Of a stretch of 64,000 bases of DNA, positions 62,416 to 64,000 are shown piece by piece (the first letter of the stretch is position 1; every line of letters starts with the position of its first letter). Source of the DNA: Leptobrachium leishanense. Taxonomy: Eukaryota > Chordata > Amphibia > Anura > Megophryidae. A program made the position numbers and the translations under genes. Location of the stretch: the NCBI GenBank assembly GCA_009667805.1, contig CM019071.1:48557593-48621592 (forward strand), written 5' to 3'. A model generated the notes under the pieces. It searched no databases. It saw nothing but the letters and a program-made list of their open reading frames with translations, and was not told the origin of the DNA.

Positions 62416-63754
62416 GAGGGTGATTCAATGATTTGAAATCTTATAGTTTCCTGGTGCAAAACTCCTGTTTTCATACATACATCGACTGTGTCGTGAGTGA
62501 TATGTGGACATGACAGGGGTTTACCATCTATGGCCTCCACCCTTAGAGGTCTTTCCCTGAGCACCAGAGGTATGAGGTTTTTGACAGCAAAATTCTTATC
62601 CATAAAATTGCCTGAGGCCCCAGAGTCTAAGAACGCCTCAGTCTTGAGGTGAACCCCCTCCCAGGTTAGGGAGATCGGTAACAGAATCCTGGATTTTTTT
62701 TTCTCATTATCCACAAAGGAGGCATACAGAGAACCGACAACCTGGGTGTCTCCTGTTCTGAATCCCACTCTGCTATGTTCAGCTCTGCCAACCCTGGGTC
62801 TCTGAGGACATTGAAGGCGGAAGTGATCTGCCCCTGCACAATAAAAGCAGAGCCCCTTTTCTCTTCTGTGCGCTCTTTCTGCTTCTGAAATACCTGTCTT
62901 CCCTATTTGCATGGGTTCAACGACTGGTAAATCTGTTTTCACATTCTCCGAACCACCTGACGTACTGGTGTGTCTGGGTAACAAGGGTAAAGGAGGCAAG
63001 ACCCTTCTGGGTCTATCTCTGGGGTGTCTCCTTTCCCTGATTTGATCGTCCATGGCTATACAGAAATCTATCAGGTGGTCCAGACTTTCTGGTAATTTTA
63101 AGGGAGCCAGTTCAAACATAAAAGCCTCGTTCAGGCCTTCGGTAAAGGCTAAGGTTAAAACGTCGTTCGGCCAAAGTACCTCAGAAGTCAAAGTTTTAAA
63201 CTCTATGGCATAATCGGCGACCCTCTTATTACCTTGTTTGATGTGAAACAAGGACCTACCCGCATTGGTAGCCCTTCTAGAGGGATCAAAGGTACGTTTT
63301 AACTCAAAGGTAAAACCCTCATAGTCATAAATGATGGGTTTCTTATTTTCCCACAACGGCGTAGCCCACAATAAAGCTTTTTCTGTTAAATGATTAATCA
63401 GATATCCTACTTTGGCTTTATCAGACATACAAGAACCTGGATTGTTCTCAAACAAGATCTCGAGTTGAGTCAAAAAACCCCGACATAGGCTTGGTGTACC
63501 ATCATAGCGTAGGGGTGCCTTCATACTAAGCCTATGTCCTCAGGGGGGACGGAACTGACCCTAGGCAACACTGGATCTGGAGGGTTTGTAGTACCTGTAT
63601 TGGACCGATTTAACAGGGTTTGTAGAGCGAGAGAAATCTGGTCCATCCTATGGTCCTGCTCCTCTAGTCTGGCTGCGATACGTGCCAACTGGTTAGAGAG
63701 GTCTGCGGGATCCATTGGCCCTGACGTAATGTCACGGATCCCTCTGATTACCAA
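62307..63754 (-). pseudogene. Gypsy gag and protease, frame broken twice
   Basis: An N-terminal piece (63715-63521; MDPADLSNQLARIAARLEEQ, coiled-coil-like) ends in TGA overlapping the ATG of the next frame at 63524. The second frame carries the capsid region (AKVGYLINHLTEKALLWATP, FHIKQGNKRVADYAIEF), a CCHC zinc knuckle (C-x2-C-x4-H-x4-C at CFYCAGADHFRLQC) and an aspartic protease (FLDSGASGNFMDKNFA). It leaves frame at about 62330, ahead of RT. The gag start lies within about 40 nt of the LTR end, an unusually short leader. Confidence 0.88.
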
Positions 63755-64000
63755 AGTGTGGTCCCTTTACGCAGACCGCTCTCTACCCTTCCGATCCTTG
63801 AATGGTCGGCAATACTAGACAGACAATTTACCAGACAATAGATAGACAAGGGGTAACACCAGACAGAGGTATGGAATAGAGTATTGTCACAAATCTTTCT
63901 GACTACCAAGATATTGATCTCTTTATGTAGCTCCCTTTCTACTCTTCCGATCCTTGAATGGTCGGCAAAGCTATATAGACAATGAAGCAGGTAACAGATA
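63730..64000 (-). repeat. Gypsy 5' LTR, truncated by window edge
   Basis: Starts TGTCACGGATCC, as the 3' LTR does, and follows it to the end of the window. Differences are a shorter A-run near 63757, an extra GACA near 63822 and two substitutions around 63841-63845. The U3/R portion is off the window. Confidence 0.92.

Larger units (their letters stand above)
58592..64000 (-). mobile_element. Ty3/gypsy chromodomain LTR retrotransposon (5' LTR truncated by window)
   Basis: LTRs lie at 58592-59404 and from 63730 to the window edge, enclosing gag, protease, RT, RNase H, integrase and a C-terminal chromodomain, all on the minus strand. The compared 270 bp of LTR differ by about two substitutions and two small indels, so the insertion is young. 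It lies antisense in MRPS18B intron 6, the usual tolerated orientation. A purine-rich tract follows the expected position before the 3' LTR. Interior frames are nevertheless broken at three or more places. Confidence 0.95.

Overview
This window is vertebrate nuclear DNA, most likely from a frog or toad. It has spliced genes with GT/AG junctions, long introns, DIRS retrotransposons, hAT/piggyBac/Tc1 DNA transposons, a chromodomain Ty3/gypsy element, and a dispersed repeat containing TTAGATTGTAAGCTC and GGCGCTTTATAA of a type I associate with anuran genomes. The species cannot be fixed from the sequence alone.

Three host genes are visible. (1) ATAT1 (alpha-tubulin acetyltransferase): only the first coding exon, minus strand, 2358-2452; the rest lies off the left edge. 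(2) PPP1R10/PNUTS, minus strand: 18 coding exons between 32401 and 26052, summing to exactly 852 codons including stop, with a 3' UTR to about 24.88 kb and a 5' untranslated exon near 39.97 kb. (3) MRPS18B (mitoribosomal mS40), plus strand: exons 1-6 between 41066 and 57824; the last exon lies beyond the right edge. PPP1R10 and MRPS18B are head-to-head across a GC-rich, CRE-containing promoter, as in the mammalian MHC class I region. ATAT1 however lies on the far side of PPP1R10, unlike the human order.

Region by region: 0-1.5 kb holds short repeats, a large palindrome and a decayed antisense DIRS gag. 2.4 kb is the ATAT1 exon. 3-4.6 kb holds two minisatellites. 4.6-5 kb is a promoter-like GC-rich patch. 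5-13.8 kb is an 8.8-kb, 34-bp satellite with higher-order structure. 13.8-16.8 kb has no recognisable gene. 16.8-24.15 kb is a complete DIRS element carrying a hAT-like element that itself carries a second hAT-like element, each with a perfect 8-bp target duplication. 24.9-40 kb is PPP1R10. 41-58 kb is MRPS18B, whose introns 1, 2 and 5 contain minisatellites of 24, 37 and 40 bp and whose intron 4 holds a Tc1 element next to a second DIRS element. 58.6-64 kb is a young antisense chromodomain gypsy element, truncated by the window.

No clearly new protein system is visible. The most unusual content is the density and variety of tandem arrays (about 17 kb in six arrays), one of which apparently arose inside a dispersed repeat; the triple-nested transposon; the long gag-to-YR open frame that overlaps RT in the DIRS element; and the altered ATAT1 placement. 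Several frame breaks lie in homopolymers or dinucleotide runs, so some may be assembly errors rather than biology.
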